Assembly: GCF_021044685.1 (NCBI RefSeq)
Contig: NZ_CP088014.1
Span: 372,001 to 436,000 of the forward strand
Length of the DNA stretch: 64,000 nt
From: Bradyrhizobium daqingense
GTDB taxonomy: Bacteria; Pseudomonadota; Alphaproteobacteria; Rhizobiales; Xanthobacteraceae
Reading direction: 5' to 3'
Both the position numbers and the translations under genes were made by a program. This document shows, one piece after another, positions 52,255-61,082 of the stretch (positions are counted from its first letter, which is position 1; every line of letters begins with the position of its first letter). The notes below the pieces were generated by a model. That model had not been told where the DNA came from. It ran no database searches and saw only the letters and a list, made by a program, of their open reading frames with translations.

Positions 52255-53094
52255 ATGGACGCGAACACGCTGCTGACGACAGGCTCGATGACGGTCTCCG
52301 AGTTTCGCTGCGATGCGGGACCGGACGATACGCCGTTTGCGGAGTGCCGCACCGGGCACTCCATTGCCTATGTCCGCTCCGGCAGTTTTGGGTGCCATTG
52401 CCGCGCCGGCTTCTTCGAGTTGGTGGCGGGCTCGATGCTGGTCGGCGCTCCCGGCGAGGAATACACCTGCACGCATGAGCACGTCTCCGGCGACGTCTGC
52501 CTGTCCTTCTTCCTAAGTGAGGACCTGGTCGACGGCATCGGAGGGCGCCGCGAGGTGTGGCAACTCGGCGCGACGCCGCCGCTGCCCGAGCTGATGGTGC
52601 TTGGCGAGCTCGCCCAGACGGCAGCAGATGGCAACAGCGATCTCGGCCTCGACGAAATCGGTCACATCCTGGCCGCTCGTTTTGTCGACGTTGCCTCTGG
52701 CAAAACGCGCAAGCAGACCCTGCCGACTGCGCGCGACCGCCGGCGCGCGGTGGAAGCTGCGCTGTGGATCGACGACAATTCGCAAGGAGACGTAGATCTG
52801 GAGCAGGCTGCGCGGCAGGTCGGCCTCAGCCCGTTCCATTTCCTGCGACTGTTCTCGAGCGTGCTCGGCGTCACCCCGCATCAATATCTGGTACGCTCGC
52901 GGTTACGGCACGCCGCGCGATTGCTCACAGACGAGGACATCGCAGTCACCGACGTCGCCTACGACGTCGGCTTTGGCGACCTCTCCAATTTCGTCCGCAC
53001 CTTCCATCGCGCCGCGGGCGTGTCGCCCAGCAAGTTTCGCCAGGCCTCGAAGGGCGAGCGCAAGATTCTCCAAGAGCAGCTTGCCCTCAACTGA
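52255..53094 (+). CDS. AraC-family transcriptional regulator
   Basis: A 279-residue protein. The N-terminal half is cupin-like ([19 protein letters not shown]). The C-terminal half has the double helix-turn-helix: [20 protein letters not shown], then [21 protein letters not shown] and [23 protein letters not shown] in order. It may control ogt upstream or the VOC gene downstream, 46 bases from its stop, but a terminator separates it from the latter. Confidence 0.88.
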   Translation: MDANTLLTTGSMTVSEFRCDAGPDDTPFAECRTGHSIAYVRSGSFGCHCRAGFFELVAGSMLVGAPGEEYTCTHEHVSGDVCLSFFLSEDLVDGIGGRREVWQLGATPPLPELMVLGELAQTAADGNSDLGLDEIGHILAARFVDVASGKTRKQTLPTARDRRRAVEAALWIDDNSQGDVDLEQAARQVGLSPFHFLRLFSSVLGVTPHQYLVRSRLRHAARLLTDEDIAVTDVAYDVGFGDLSNFVRTFHRAAGVSPSKFRQASKGERKILQEQLALN

Positions 53095-53111
53095 CTAGGG
53101 TCGTCTCCGGC

Positions 53112-53135
53112 GCGCGCCAGTTGCGGCGCGCTTTT
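53112..53135 (+). terminator. Intrinsic terminator after the AraC gene
   Basis: GCGCGCC (53112-53118) pairs with GGCGCGC (53125-53131) over a six-base loop and is followed by TTTT. Confidence 0.7.
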
Positions 53136-53151
53136 CGCAATGGAGACGAAC

Positions 53152-53511
53152 ATGTACGACCACATCGGACTTCGCGTTGCCGATCTCGACGCCGCGACGC
53201 GCTTCTACGGCGCCGTGCTGGCGCCGCTCGGTTACGTCCTTTGCTCCAGCGGCGACGGCTATGCCGGCTTCGGGCCGAAGGGCGAGCCGGCGCTGTGGCT
53301 GCACCTGAACAAGGGTCGCAAAGCCGACGGCGCCCACATCGCGTTCCGCGCCAAGGACCATGATGCGGTGAAGGCGTTTCACAGCGAAGGCCTGAAGAGC
53401 GGCGGCCGCGACAATGGCGGCGCCGGCCCGCGCAAGGATTACAGCCCAACCTATTATGCGGCGTTCCTGATCGATCCCGACGGCAACAATGTCGAGGCGG
53501 TTTGTAGCTGA
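53152..53511 (+). CDS. VOC-family (glyoxalase-like) protein
   Basis: A 119-residue protein (MYDHIGLRVADLDAATRFYG) with the paired beta-alpha-beta layout. H4 and E115 (NNVEAV) fall where VOC metal ligands usually lie, and H60-type HIAFRAKD starts the second module. ATG 53152 is chosen over 53140 because GGAGA lies ahead of it. Members bind metals and catalyse isomerisation, dioxygenation or resistance reactions; substrate unknown. Confidence 0.85.
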   Translation: MYDHIGLRVADLDAATRFYGAVLAPLGYVLCSSGDGYAGFGPKGEPALWLHLNKGRKADGAHIAFRAKDHDAVKAFHSEGLKSGGRDNGGAGPRKDYSPTYYAAFLIDPDGNNVEAVCS

Positions 53512-53520
53512 TCGCTCTCC

Positions 53521-53612
53521 TCGTCATTGCGAGGAGCTCTTGCGACGAAGCAATCCAGGCTGCCTTCGCAGAGATATTTCTGGATTGCTTCGCTCCGCTC
53601 GCAATGACGGCG
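53521..53612 (+). repeat. Extragenic palindromic repeat
   Basis: CATTGCGAGGAGC...GACGAAGCAATCCAG and its inverse CTGGATTGCTTCGCTCCGCTCGCAATGA face each other over a short loop. Intergenic repeats of this style are frequent in Bradyrhizobium-type genomes. Confidence 0.8.
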
Positions 53613-53649
53613 TGTGTGGCAACCACCGAACATCATCAAGGACACCTTC

Positions 53650-54093
53650 ATGGCCTCCATCCACAACGACATCCCCCTCCCCGCCTCCGCACACGACGTC
53701 TGGGACGCGGTGCGCGATTTCGGCGCGTTGCATCAGCGGCTGGTGCCGGGCTTCGTCACCGCCTGCACGCGCGACGGCGAAGCGCGCATCGTCACCTTCG
53801 CCAACGGTTCGGTGGCGCGCGAGGTGCTGGTCGATTGCGACGATGCGCGGCAGCGCCTCGTCTACGCCATCAACAATGAGCGGCTGGAGCACTACAGCGC
53901 CTCGGTGCAGGTGATTGCCGACGCTGAGACGCGGTGCCGCCTGCTCTGGACCATCGACATGCTGCCGAACGAGCTTGCACCCTATGTTCAGGGACAGACG
54001 AAGGAGGCCGTGGCCGCGATGCACCGGGCGTTTCCGGTGACGGCCGTCCTCGCCACAAGCATCGCTAGTCCACCGTCGAAAGAGCAGGCCTGA
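53650..54093 (+). CDS. SRPBCC-family protein (polyketide cyclase/START-like)
   Basis: A 147-residue protein with IPLPASAHDVWDAVRDFGAL at the N-terminus, central strands (ARIVTFANGSVAREVLVDCDD, HYSASVQVIAD) and a long C-terminal helix, the SRPBCC helix-grip fold. Such proteins bind hydrophobic ligands. Its 3' end overlaps the convergent MATE gene by 29 bases. Confidence 0.8.
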   Translation: MASIHNDIPLPASAHDVWDAVRDFGALHQRLVPGFVTACTRDGEARIVTFANGSVAREVLVDCDDARQRLVYAINNERLEHYSASVQVIADAETRCRLLWTIDMLPNELAPYVQGQTKEAVAAMHRAFPVTAVLATSIASPPSKEQA

Positions 54094-55507
54094 TCGCAGG
54101 TTTTGTCTGGCGCGGTCCCCAGCGGGTCAGCACCACGCTCGAGCACGACAAGAGGCCGAGCACGACCATCGAGCTTGCGGCGAGCCAGAAGAAGCTCTGC
54201 GCGCTGGCGTCGTGGGTCGACAGCCACCAGCCGATCGCGGCGATGTAGATCAGCCGCGCGGTCTGCGCCAGCACCGGCCCGATCACCTTGGCAGCGCCCT
54301 GCGAGGAGAAGTACATCGTCGTGGCGAGGCCGAAGAAGGCGTAGAACGGCCCGACCGTCGAGAGATATTGATGGCTCGCCGCGCGCACGGCCTCGCTGTC
54401 GGTGAAGATGTTGACCCAGAGATCGGGGAAGATCGCAACGAGGCATGCTGGCGCGCCGACCGCCACGAAGGCGGCGGCGCTCGCGATCCAGGCGATGCGC
54501 CGAGCCCGCGCGATGCGGCCTGCGCCGATCGCCATCCCGACCATCGGCACACAGGCGATCCCGAACGAGAACGCGATCGAGGTCAGCAGGAATTCCAGCC
54601 GCGCGCCGATGCCGTAGCCGGCGAGGATCGCGGTGCCGAACTGCGCCAGCATGTGGGTGAAGATCGAGATCGTCAGCACCGATTGCAGCGGCGAGAAGCA
54701 GGCGATGGCGCCGACCTTGAGGATGTCGAAGAACATCGCCCATTGGATGCGCAAGCCGCGCAGCCTCAGCACGATTCCGGCGCGGCCGGAGAACAGGTAC
54801 CAGCCCATGATGCCGATGTTCATGCAATAGGCGATCAACGCACCGGCGGCGACGCCGCGCATGCCGAACTGCGGCACCGGGCCAAGCCCGAGGCCGAGCG
54901 TGCCGCCGAGCACGATCTGCCAGGCCGCGGAGTTGAGAATGAGGAACGACGGCAGCTTCATGTTGCCGGTGCCGCGCAGGACGCCCGCCATGGTATTCAG
55001 CAGCCAGGGCAGCACCGCACCGCCGAAAAACACCTGGGTGTAGGCGATGGCGTGGCTCAGCACATTGCCGCGGCCGCCGAGCAATTCGAGAAGGCGCGGC
55101 CCGAAGATCAGCATGCCCAGCATGAAGACGAGACCGAAGCTGATGCCGATCATCAGCGCATGCATCGCGAGCGTGCCGGCGCGGTCGCGGTTGCCGGCGC
55201 CGAGCGCGCGGGCGATGGCGGATGCCACCGCGCCGCCCATGGCGCCGCCCGACATCGTCATGGTCAGGATCACGGTCGGAAACACCAGCGCCATCGCGGC
55301 CAGCGCCTCGACGCCGAGCCGACCGACATAGGAGGTCTCCGCGATCACCACACAGATGCCCGCCGAGAGCCCGATCACGTTGGGCCAGGCGAGGGAGAGC
55401 AGCGTGCGCAGGATCGGTCCATCCGTCAGCGCGCTCTTGATCGGCGGCGGAGGCGGCGGCAACGGACGCTCTTGTTCATCGACCGGGATTTCGGCGATGT
55501 CGGACAT
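54065..55507 (-). CDS. MATE-family multidrug exporter
   Basis: A 480-residue protein with about twelve membrane helices and two MatE halves: ILRTLLSLAWPNVIGLSAG and SGGAMGGAVASAIARALGAG early, then the second half from about residue 255. MATE carriers export cationic drugs or metabolites using H+ or Na+. The ATG at 55507 follows GGGAGAGGAC. A proline-rich stretch (PPPPPP) lies near the N-terminus. Confidence 0.88.
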   Translation of the reverse strand: MSDIAEIPVDEQERPLPPPPPPIKSALTDGPILRTLLSLAWPNVIGLSAGICVVIAETSYVGRLGVEALAAMALVFPTVILTMTMSGGAMGGAVASAIARALGAGNRDRAGTLAMHALMIGISFGLVFMLGMLIFGPRLLELLGGRGNVLSHAIAYTQVFFGGAVLPWLLNTMAGVLRGTGNMKLPSFLILNSAAWQIVLGGTLGLGLGPVPQFGMRGVAAGALIAYCMNIGIMGWYLFSGRAGIVLRLRGLRIQWAMFFDILKVGAIACFSPLQSVLTISIFTHMLAQFGTAILAGYGIGARLEFLLTSIAFSFGIACVPMVGMAIGAGRIARARRIAWIASAAAFVAVGAPACLVAIFPDLWVNIFTDSEAVRAASHQYLSTVGPFYAFFGLATTMYFSSQGAAKVIGPVLAQTARLIYIAAIGWWLSTHDASAQSFFWLAASSMVVLGLLSCSSVVLTRWGPRQTKPAIRPALSTVD

Positions 55508-55672
55508 GTCCTCTCCCGGGCACGAGCGCCATTTGCGGCGCGGCAATGAACAGGTGTGCTAATCAAATTCTTCGCGCGCAGGGCGCGGCAGGGCTTGTTA
55601 GCACGGCGCGCGCCGATTCCTCCTGCGCAGGGTGCAGGCGTGCCCTGCGGCAGCGCATTTCGACGGGTGAAA

Positions 55673-56725
55673 CTATTGGATCGTCCAGGCCAATGGCGAG
55701 CGGCCGCCCTTGGCCGGACGCATGTGCACGCCGATGTGCCGCCCGCACCCCGCAGCCAGCCCTTCGAACAATCCCTCCAGCACCTTGGCGCAAGCGGGGT
55801 GATGGTCGGCGACGTCGTCCATCAGCTTCCAGCTCTGCTGATTGATTTCGAACGTGCCTTCCGATTGCGTCATCTGGGCTGCATCGTCCTGCGCTGCGAA
55901 CAGCGCGCCGAGAAACGACGCGAATTCACGCGCACCACCGCGGCTCATCGACAGCGCGGCTGCGACCTCCTCGAAGTACTGCATCCCGATCAGCTTGCCA
56001 GTGAGGCGCAGGAGATAGCCGGCATCCTCGGGCCCGAACAGCTGCACCATGACCGGCGCGGCGGTGCGGACATATTCCATCGCATAGTTGCGGTAGGCTT
56101 TTTCAAGTCGCGGCTTCGGCCAGCTCGCCACCGGCAGCTCCGGCGCGGTCTTCGCGTCGAACGGCGGCGCCTCGAGATGACGCGCAAACACCAGACGCTG
56201 GTCGAGCTCGAGCGGATGGTCGTATTGATGATAGTAGCCTTCGAGCCCGTCCTGACCGTCGACGCTCTGCTTGGTGCAGACGAAGCCCAGCCTGATATCG
56301 CCGAGCGCGACGCCGTTGTTGGCGTGCCAGCCGCGCAGCATCGCCCGCGAGACCTCGCCGGGCACGCCGCAGATCGCGGTGCCCTTCCAGATCCAGCGTG
56401 GCGGCGGATAGCGGATCCAGGCCTTGGTGTCGCTCTCATACATGTATTCGACGTGCACGCCGCCGATCCAGTTGGAGAAATAGTGATATTGCGCAGCCGC
56501 GACCGCCGGCGGCAGATGGCTGAGTCCGAGCTTTTCGAGCCCGGGCAGGAAGCGCTCCTGCTGCTGGCGGCGGAACACGCGGAAGACGAACTCGGCGGCA
56601 TCCGCGGTCCCGCGGCGCGTGACCACGGTGAGGATCAGGCCGGTGAAGTAGGCGTGATAGAGATCCGCGACCGCGCGCCAGCGCTTCCATTGCGCTTCCT
56701 GCGCTGTGTCCGATGCAGCGGTCAT
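55673..56725 (-). CDS. Conserved hypothetical protein
   Basis: A 350-residue soluble protein. Features are helical segments (AVADLYHAYFTGLILTVVT), GGVHVEYMYESDTKAWIRYP, ICGVPGEVSRAMLRGWHANN and LGDIRLGFVCTKQSVDGQDG, ending DHHPACAKVLEGLFEGLAAG. It looks like an intact core-genome enzyme. I do not recognise the family. It stands alone between the MATE and PAS genes. Confidence 0.7.
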   Translation of the reverse strand: MTAASDTAQEAQWKRWRAVADLYHAYFTGLILTVVTRRGTADAAEFVFRVFRRQQQERFLPGLEKLGLSHLPPAVAAAQYHYFSNWIGGVHVEYMYESDTKAWIRYPPPRWIWKGTAICGVPGEVSRAMLRGWHANNGVALGDIRLGFVCTKQSVDGQDGLEGYYHQYDHPLELDQRLVFARHLEAPPFDAKTAPELPVASWPKPRLEKAYRNYAMEYVRTAAPVMVQLFGPEDAGYLLRLTGKLIGMQYFEEVAAALSMSRGGAREFASFLGALFAAQDDAAQMTQSEGTFEINQQSWKLMDDVADHHPACAKVLEGLFEGLAAGCGRHIGVHMRPAKGGRSPLAWTIQ

Positions 56726-56829
56726 GTTCGCTCCCGATCGTTATTTTGATCGAGTGTGACACTGCGTCAGGTCACAGGCAACATGACGCGCGTGCAGGTC
56801 GCCCTGCACGGCGGCCCCTCAATTCCGCA

Positions 56830-57243
56830 TCACGAATTTTGTGCCGCCTTGGCCGTTCGCTCGCGCTCGACGCGTTCGGTGACGTCGCGCGCCATCGCGA
56901 CAGATCCCTGCACGGAGCCGCCCGGATCGCGCACCAGCGCGAACGTCATCTCGATGTACAGCTTGCGTCCGCTCTTGTGCAGCGCGCGGGTCAGCGTCGG
57001 CCGCCCTGCAAGCTTCATCGCGCCGCTGGCGAGCGCGGCCTCGAAACCTTTCCAGTGCGCCGCGCGCAGATGCTCGGGAATGATCAGGTCGAGATTCTGG
57101 CCGAGCGCTTCGTCCGCCGTGAAACCGAACAGCGCGGTCGACGCACGATTCCAGCGCATAATCGTGCCGGAGCGATCCGAATAGATCAGCGCGTCCGCAA
57201 CGCCTTCGATGATGTGGGCGTCGAGTTGGGATCGGTCGGTCAT
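56830..57243 (-). CDS. Single PAS-domain protein
   Basis: A 137-residue protein starting MTDRSQLDAHIIEGVADALI. It has IMRWNRASTALFGFTADEALG and DLIIPEHLRAAHWKGFEAAL, then VQGSVAMARDVTERVERER, one complete PAS domain with the PAC-like end. No output domain is present, so it may act as a free sensor or binding partner. It uses the ATG nearest the domain. Confidence 0.8.
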   Translation of the reverse strand: MTDRSQLDAHIIEGVADALIYSDRSGTIMRWNRASTALFGFTADEALGQNLDLIIPEHLRAAHWKGFEAALASGAMKLAGRPTLTRALHKSGRKLYIEMTFALVRDPGGSVQGSVAMARDVTERVERERTAKAAQNS

Positions 57244-57289
57244 GTTGAGACCTCGCATGATGCTGGGTGGCTACGCATCCTGCCACACA

Positions 57290-57410
57290 TTCATTGTCAT
57301 CGCCCGCGAAGGCGGGCGATCCAGTATTCCGAGGCAGCAGTGACTGAATCGAGAGGCTGCGGCGCACTGGATGCCCCGGTCAAGCCGGGGCATGACAGTA
57401 AGGTGTGGGG
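57290..57410 (+). repeat. Extragenic palindromic repeat
   Basis: TTGTCATCGCCCGCGAAGGCGGGCGATCCAGT and, 70 bases on, ACTGGATGCCCCGGTCAAGCCGGGGCATGACAGT (shown here only as its arms) form two nested hairpins. It lies between the PAS and dCTP deaminase genes and is typical intergenic repeat DNA of rhizobia. Confidence 0.75.
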
Positions 57411-58547
57411 CTATACCCGAAAGTGCTTGCTCAGCTTCAGGCCCTGCGCCTGGTAGTTCGAGCCGATACGCTGGCCATACATCGCATCGGGGCGAGCCAG
57501 CATCTTCTCGTAGACGAGACGGCCGACGATCTGGCCGTGCTCGAGGATGAACGGCACCTCGCGCGAGCGCACTTCGAGCACCGCGCGCGCGCCCTGTCCG
57601 CCCGCGCCGGCATAGCCGAAGCCGGGATCGAAGAAGCCGGCATAGTGCACGCGGAACTCGCCGACCAGCGGATCGAACGGCACCATCTCCGCGGCATAAT
57701 CGGGCGGAACCTGCACGGCTTCCTTGGAGGCGAGGATGTAGAACTCGCCGGGATCGAGGATCAGGCTGCCGTCGGGCCGCGCCGATATCGGCTCCCAGAA
57801 ATCCTCCACCGCATAGCCGGCGCGGCGATCGACGTCGACGACGCCGGTATGGCGCTTGGCGCGATAGCCGACGAAGCCGTTCGCCTTCTCGCCCGACAGA
57901 TCGACCGACACAGCGACGCCGCCCGAGAGATCGGCATCGTCGATATCGACGAGGCGCTCAGCGGCATGCAAGCCATCGAGCTCATCGGCGTTGAGGATGG
58001 CGTCACCAGTGCGAAACCGCACCTGCGACAGGCGCGAGCCCTCGCGCACCAGCACCGGGAACGTCTTCGGGCTGATCTCGGCATAGAGCGGACCGTGATA
58101 GCCGGCGCCGATCATGTCGAAGCGGCGGGTGCCGTCAGCGATCACGCGGGTGAAGACGTCGAGCCGGCCGGTCGAGCTCTTGGGGTTCGCAGCCGCGACG
58201 ATCTCCGGCGGTAGCGCGAGGCTCTCCAGCAGCGGCACGATGTAGACGCAGTTGGTCTCCAGCACCGCCCCATCCGCGAGACTGAACTCGTGCAGCTTCA
58301 ACTCGTCGATGCGCTCGGCGACGGTGGCGCCGGGACCCGGCAGGAAGCTGGCGCGGACGCGATAGGCGATGTCGCCGAGGCGCAGATCGAGGCTTGCCGG
58401 CTGAATCTGGCTTTCGACGAAATCGTATGCGGGCAGGATCAGCCCCGCCTCCGCCATCGCCGCGATCATGCGGTCGGGCAGGATACCATCGGCGTCGGCA
58501 GCGACCGTGAACGTCAACCCGGGGTCCTCATCAGGGGCCTCATGCAT
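57411..58547 (-). CDS. dcd: 2'-deoxycytidine 5'-triphosphate deaminase
   Basis: A 378-residue double-length form. The deaminase motifs are present: PASLDLRLGDIAYRVR, then ANPKSSTGRLDVFTRVIADG and YAEISPKTFPVLVREGSRLSQVRF in pieces. A second half holds EFRVHYAGFFDPGFGYAG and VPFILEHGQIVGRLVYEK. It converts dCTP to dUTP and ammonia, feeding thymidylate synthesis. Alphaproteobacteria commonly carry this long form. No neighbours share its strand, so it is likely a single gene. Confidence 0.88.
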   Translation of the reverse strand: MHEAPDEDPGLTFTVAADADGILPDRMIAAMAEAGLILPAYDFVESQIQPASLDLRLGDIAYRVRASFLPGPGATVAERIDELKLHEFSLADGAVLETNCVYIVPLLESLALPPEIVAAANPKSSTGRLDVFTRVIADGTRRFDMIGAGYHGPLYAEISPKTFPVLVREGSRLSQVRFRTGDAILNADELDGLHAAERLVDIDDADLSGGVAVSVDLSGEKANGFVGYRAKRHTGVVDVDRRAGYAVEDFWEPISARPDGSLILDPGEFYILASKEAVQVPPDYAAEMVPFDPLVGEFRVHYAGFFDPGFGYAGAGGQGARAVLEVRSREVPFILEHGQIVGRLVYEKMLARPDAMYGQRIGSNYQAQGLKLSKHFRV

Positions 58548-58633
58548 CCGGACATGCCGGAAATACTAGCCTTTTACGGCTATCCGATGGACGCCTTGAC
58601 GGAAAGGGCATTGCGGAATATGAGCATCACTTA

Positions 58634-58697
58634 TCCCGTGGTGATTTGAGCCGGCCGGCTTGCAGCCACGTTAAATAAGTCGCTAAACAGGCCGGGG
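58634..58697 (+). promoter_or_regulatory. SAM-II riboswitch upstream of metZ
   Basis: The sequence CCCGTGGTGATTTGAGCCGG, then CTTGCAGCCACGTTAAA, AAGTCGCTAAACAGGCCGG closely follows the SAM-II consensus. GTGG pairs with CCAC and CCGG with the 3' CCGG partner to give the pseudoknot. SAM-II elements switch off methionine genes when S-adenosylmethionine is high. Confidence 0.88.
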
Positions 58698-58709
58698 ACC
58701 TCTGTGATC

Positions 58710-58743
58710 CCGGCCCGTGGAGATATCCAGGCCGGTTTTTTTT
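58710..58743 (+). terminator. Regulated terminator of the SAM-II leader
   Basis: CCGGCC (58710-58715) pairs with GGCCGG (58730-58735), with inner TGGA/TCCA pairing, and eight T residues follow. The 5' arm region CCCGGCC can instead pair with GGCCGGG at 58690-58696, which overlaps the riboswitch 3' end, giving a plausible antiterminator. Confidence 0.75.
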
Positions 58744-58781
58744 GTGACCGTTTCGCCTCGACGGTCATGTCGGAGGGTCCT

Positions 58782-59969
58782 ATGTCGAAGTCGCCTGCCA
58801 CCTACCGCCCCGAAACCCGCCTGGTGCATTCCGGCACCCTGCGCTCGCAATATGGCGAGACGTCGGAGGCGCTGTTCCTGACGCAAGGCTATGTCTACAA
58901 CAGTGCCGAGGAGTGCGAGGCGCGGTTCAAGGGCGAGGATCCCGGCTTCATCTATTCGCGTTATTCAAATCCGACCATCTCGATGTTCGAGCGCCGCATG
59001 ATCGAGCTCGAAGGCGCGGAAGCCGCGCGCTCGGCGGCAACCGGCATGGCGGCGGTGACGACCGCGATCCTGGCGCCGCTGAGGGCCGGTGACCACGTGG
59101 TGGCCTCGCGCGCGCTGTTCGGCTCGTGCCTCTACGTCATCCAGGACCTGTTGCCGCGCTACGGCATCGAGACCACGCTGGTCGACGGGCTCGATCTCGA
59201 TCAGTGGCAGCGGGCCTTGCGGCCGAACACCAAGACGTTCTTCCTGGAGAGCCCGACCAACCCGACGCTGGACGTGCTCGACATTCCCGGCATCGCCGAG
59301 ATCGCGCACAAGGGCGGTGCACGGCTCGTCGTCGACAACGTGTTCGCAACGCCGATCTGGCAGAGCCCGCTGGCGTTAGGGGCCGACGTCGTCGTCTATT
59401 CCGCGACCAAGCACATCGACGGCCAGGGCCGGTGCCTCGGCGGCATCATATTGTCGTCTGAAGCGTTCATCGCGGAGCACATCCATAATTTCATGCGGCA
59501 GACCGGCCCGTCGATCTCGCCGTTCAACGCCTGGGTCCTGCTCAAGGGCCTGGAGACGTTGGGCGTGCGCGTGCGTGCGCAGACCGATACCGCAGCGCGC
59601 ATCGCCGAGGTACTGGCGAGCCATCCGAAGGTCTCGCGGCTGGTCTATCCCGGCCGGGCCGATCATCCACAGGCAGCCCTAGTGAAGAAGCAGATGCGCG
59701 GCGGCTCGACGCTGGTCGGCTTCGAGGTCAAGGGCGGCAAGCAGGCCGCGTTCCGCGTGCTCAACGAATTGAAGCTGGCTAAGATCTCGAACAATCTCGG
59801 CGACGCCAAGAGCCTCGTCACGCATCCGGCCACGACGACGCATCAGCGCCTGAAGCCGGACGACCGCGCCGCGCTCGGCATCAGCGAAGGCTTTATCCGC
59901 TTCTCGACGGGGCTGGAGCATGCGGACGACCTGATCGAGGATCTGACCGCGGCGCTGGAGAAGGCGTGA
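58782..59969 (+). CDS. metZ: O-succinylhomoserine sulfhydrylase
   Basis: A 395-residue PLP enzyme of the Cys/Met metabolism family; GGAGGG precedes the ATG. The PLP lysine is K210 in YSATKHIDG, with GFIYSRYSNPT (55-65), ATGMAAV and ESPTNPTLDV (156-165) in place. It makes homocysteine from O-succinylhomoserine and sulfide in methionine synthesis. The upstream SAM-II riboswitch supports this role. Confidence 0.93.
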   Translation: MSKSPATYRPETRLVHSGTLRSQYGETSEALFLTQGYVYNSAEECEARFKGEDPGFIYSRYSNPTISMFERRMIELEGAEAARSAATGMAAVTTAILAPLRAGDHVVASRALFGSCLYVIQDLLPRYGIETTLVDGLDLDQWQRALRPNTKTFFLESPTNPTLDVLDIPGIAEIAHKGGARLVVDNVFATPIWQSPLALGADVVVYSATKHIDGQGRCLGGIILSSEAFIAEHIHNFMRQTGPSISPFNAWVLLKGLETLGVRVRAQTDTAARIAEVLASHPKVSRLVYPGRADHPQAALVKKQMRGGSTLVGFEVKGGKQAAFRVLNELKLAKISNNLGDAKSLVTHPATTTHQRLKPDDRAALGISEGFIRFSTGLEHADDLIEDLTAALEKA

Positions 59970-59977
59970 TTTGCTCC

Positions 59978-60070
59978 GTAGGGTGCATTAGCCGAAGGCG
60001 TAATCCACCAACTCCGTTCGGCGTTCGCTGAAGCATGGTGGGTTACGGCTTCGCCTAACCCACCCTACGC
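59978..60070 (+). repeat. Extragenic palindromic repeat
   Basis: GTAGGGTGCATTAGCCGAAG at the left and CGCCTAACCCACCCTAC at the right form a long imperfect hairpin, with an inner ATGGTGGGTTACGGC arm. It lies between convergent genes and may also serve as a terminator. Confidence 0.8.
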
Positions 60071-60077
60071 AGCCGGT

Positions 60078-61070
60078 CTACATCGGCCGGTACGTCTTCA
60101 CATCCGCGGGCACGTTCACGCCGAGTTTGATCTGGCCGACGGAGCGGATGATGTCGTCGGCGAGCAGCTGGGCGAAGCAGGCGTAGCCCCAATCGTTCAT
60201 ATGCAGGCCGTCAGCGATGACGAAACCCTCGACCGGGATCGACTGGTTCTCGTGCCAGTCGCGCATCACCTCGAAGCGCGGGAAGATGCCGACCTTGCGG
60301 AGCTCCGCGACGTTGCCGAGCAGCTTGATCATCTTGCCGGCGCTCTCGGCGCGCTGGTTGACGGCCGGCGAATATTGCGGATCGACCAGCACGATGTCGG
60401 TGCCGCCCGCGGCCTGGATCCGGCTGATGCCGTCCTCGACCAGCTTGGCGGTCTCGCCGGGATCGAGGTTGCGCAGCACGGCGTTGGTGCCGACCTGCCA
60501 GATCACCATGTCCGGGTGCACGTCGATCACCTGCGTCTGAAGGCGCTTCATCATCTCGGGTGCATCCTCGCCGCCGACGCCGGCATTGACGACGGTGATG
60601 TCGGCGGTCGGATAATGCCGGCGCAGCTGCGCGGCGAGACGGTTCGGATAGTTGAACTCCGGCGAGCTCGCGCCGAATCCAGCGGTCGACGACGAGCCGA
60701 ACGCAACGATGACGACCGGCTGGCCGGCGACGAGCTTGCTTGCGACATGCGGCAGCGAGCCCATCGCCTTCGAGCCGCCCTTCGGCGGCAGGCAGGGCAC
60801 GCGGCTGAAGATGTCGCCGGCGGATCTTGCGACCTCCTTCACCTTGTCGATGGCGCGGGCCGTGATGCCACGCTGCTCGGGCGACGTCGCGGCGACGGTG
60901 GTTTGGGCGTGCGGGGCGGAAGCGGGGTCAGCCGGCTGCACCGGTGCGGGCGTCGCCGGTGCGGCGTGCGTCTGCGCGCGAGACTGCGAAGCGGGCGTCA
61001 GCAACAGCAGCAGCGTCGCTGCGGTCGCAGCCAGCGCTGGCGTCAGGCAAAAAGGGCGGAGAGAACTCAT
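60078..61070 (-). CDS. SGNH/GDSL-type hydrolase, exported
   Basis: A 330-residue protein with a signal peptide (LTPALAATAATLLLLLTPAS). An Ala/Pro linker leads to the SGNH core: block I VAFGSSSTAGFG (Ser nucleophile), block II GVGGEDAPEM, block III WQVGTNAVLR and block V DGLHMNDWG with the Asp-His pair. It is the last gene of the opgC operon. Likely role is adding or removing acyl groups on a periplasmic glycan; the substrate is inferred from context. Confidence 0.85.
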   Translation of the reverse strand: MSSLRPFCLTPALAATAATLLLLLTPASQSRAQTHAAPATPAPVQPADPASAPHAQTTVAATSPEQRGITARAIDKVKEVARSAGDIFSRVPCLPPKGGSKAMGSLPHVASKLVAGQPVVIVAFGSSSTAGFGASSPEFNYPNRLAAQLRRHYPTADITVVNAGVGGEDAPEMMKRLQTQVIDVHPDMVIWQVGTNAVLRNLDPGETAKLVEDGISRIQAAGGTDIVLVDPQYSPAVNQRAESAGKMIKLLGNVAELRKVGIFPRFEVMRDWHENQSIPVEGFVIADGLHMNDWGYACFAQLLADDIIRSVGQIKLGVNVPADVKTYRPM

Positions 61071-61082
61071 TAACGCTAGACC

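Noticed and set aside
54212..55549. 445-codon plus-strand frame
   Set aside because: It is antisense to the MATE gene in GC-rich DNA; composition (His, Arg, Asp rich) is that of a shadow frame.
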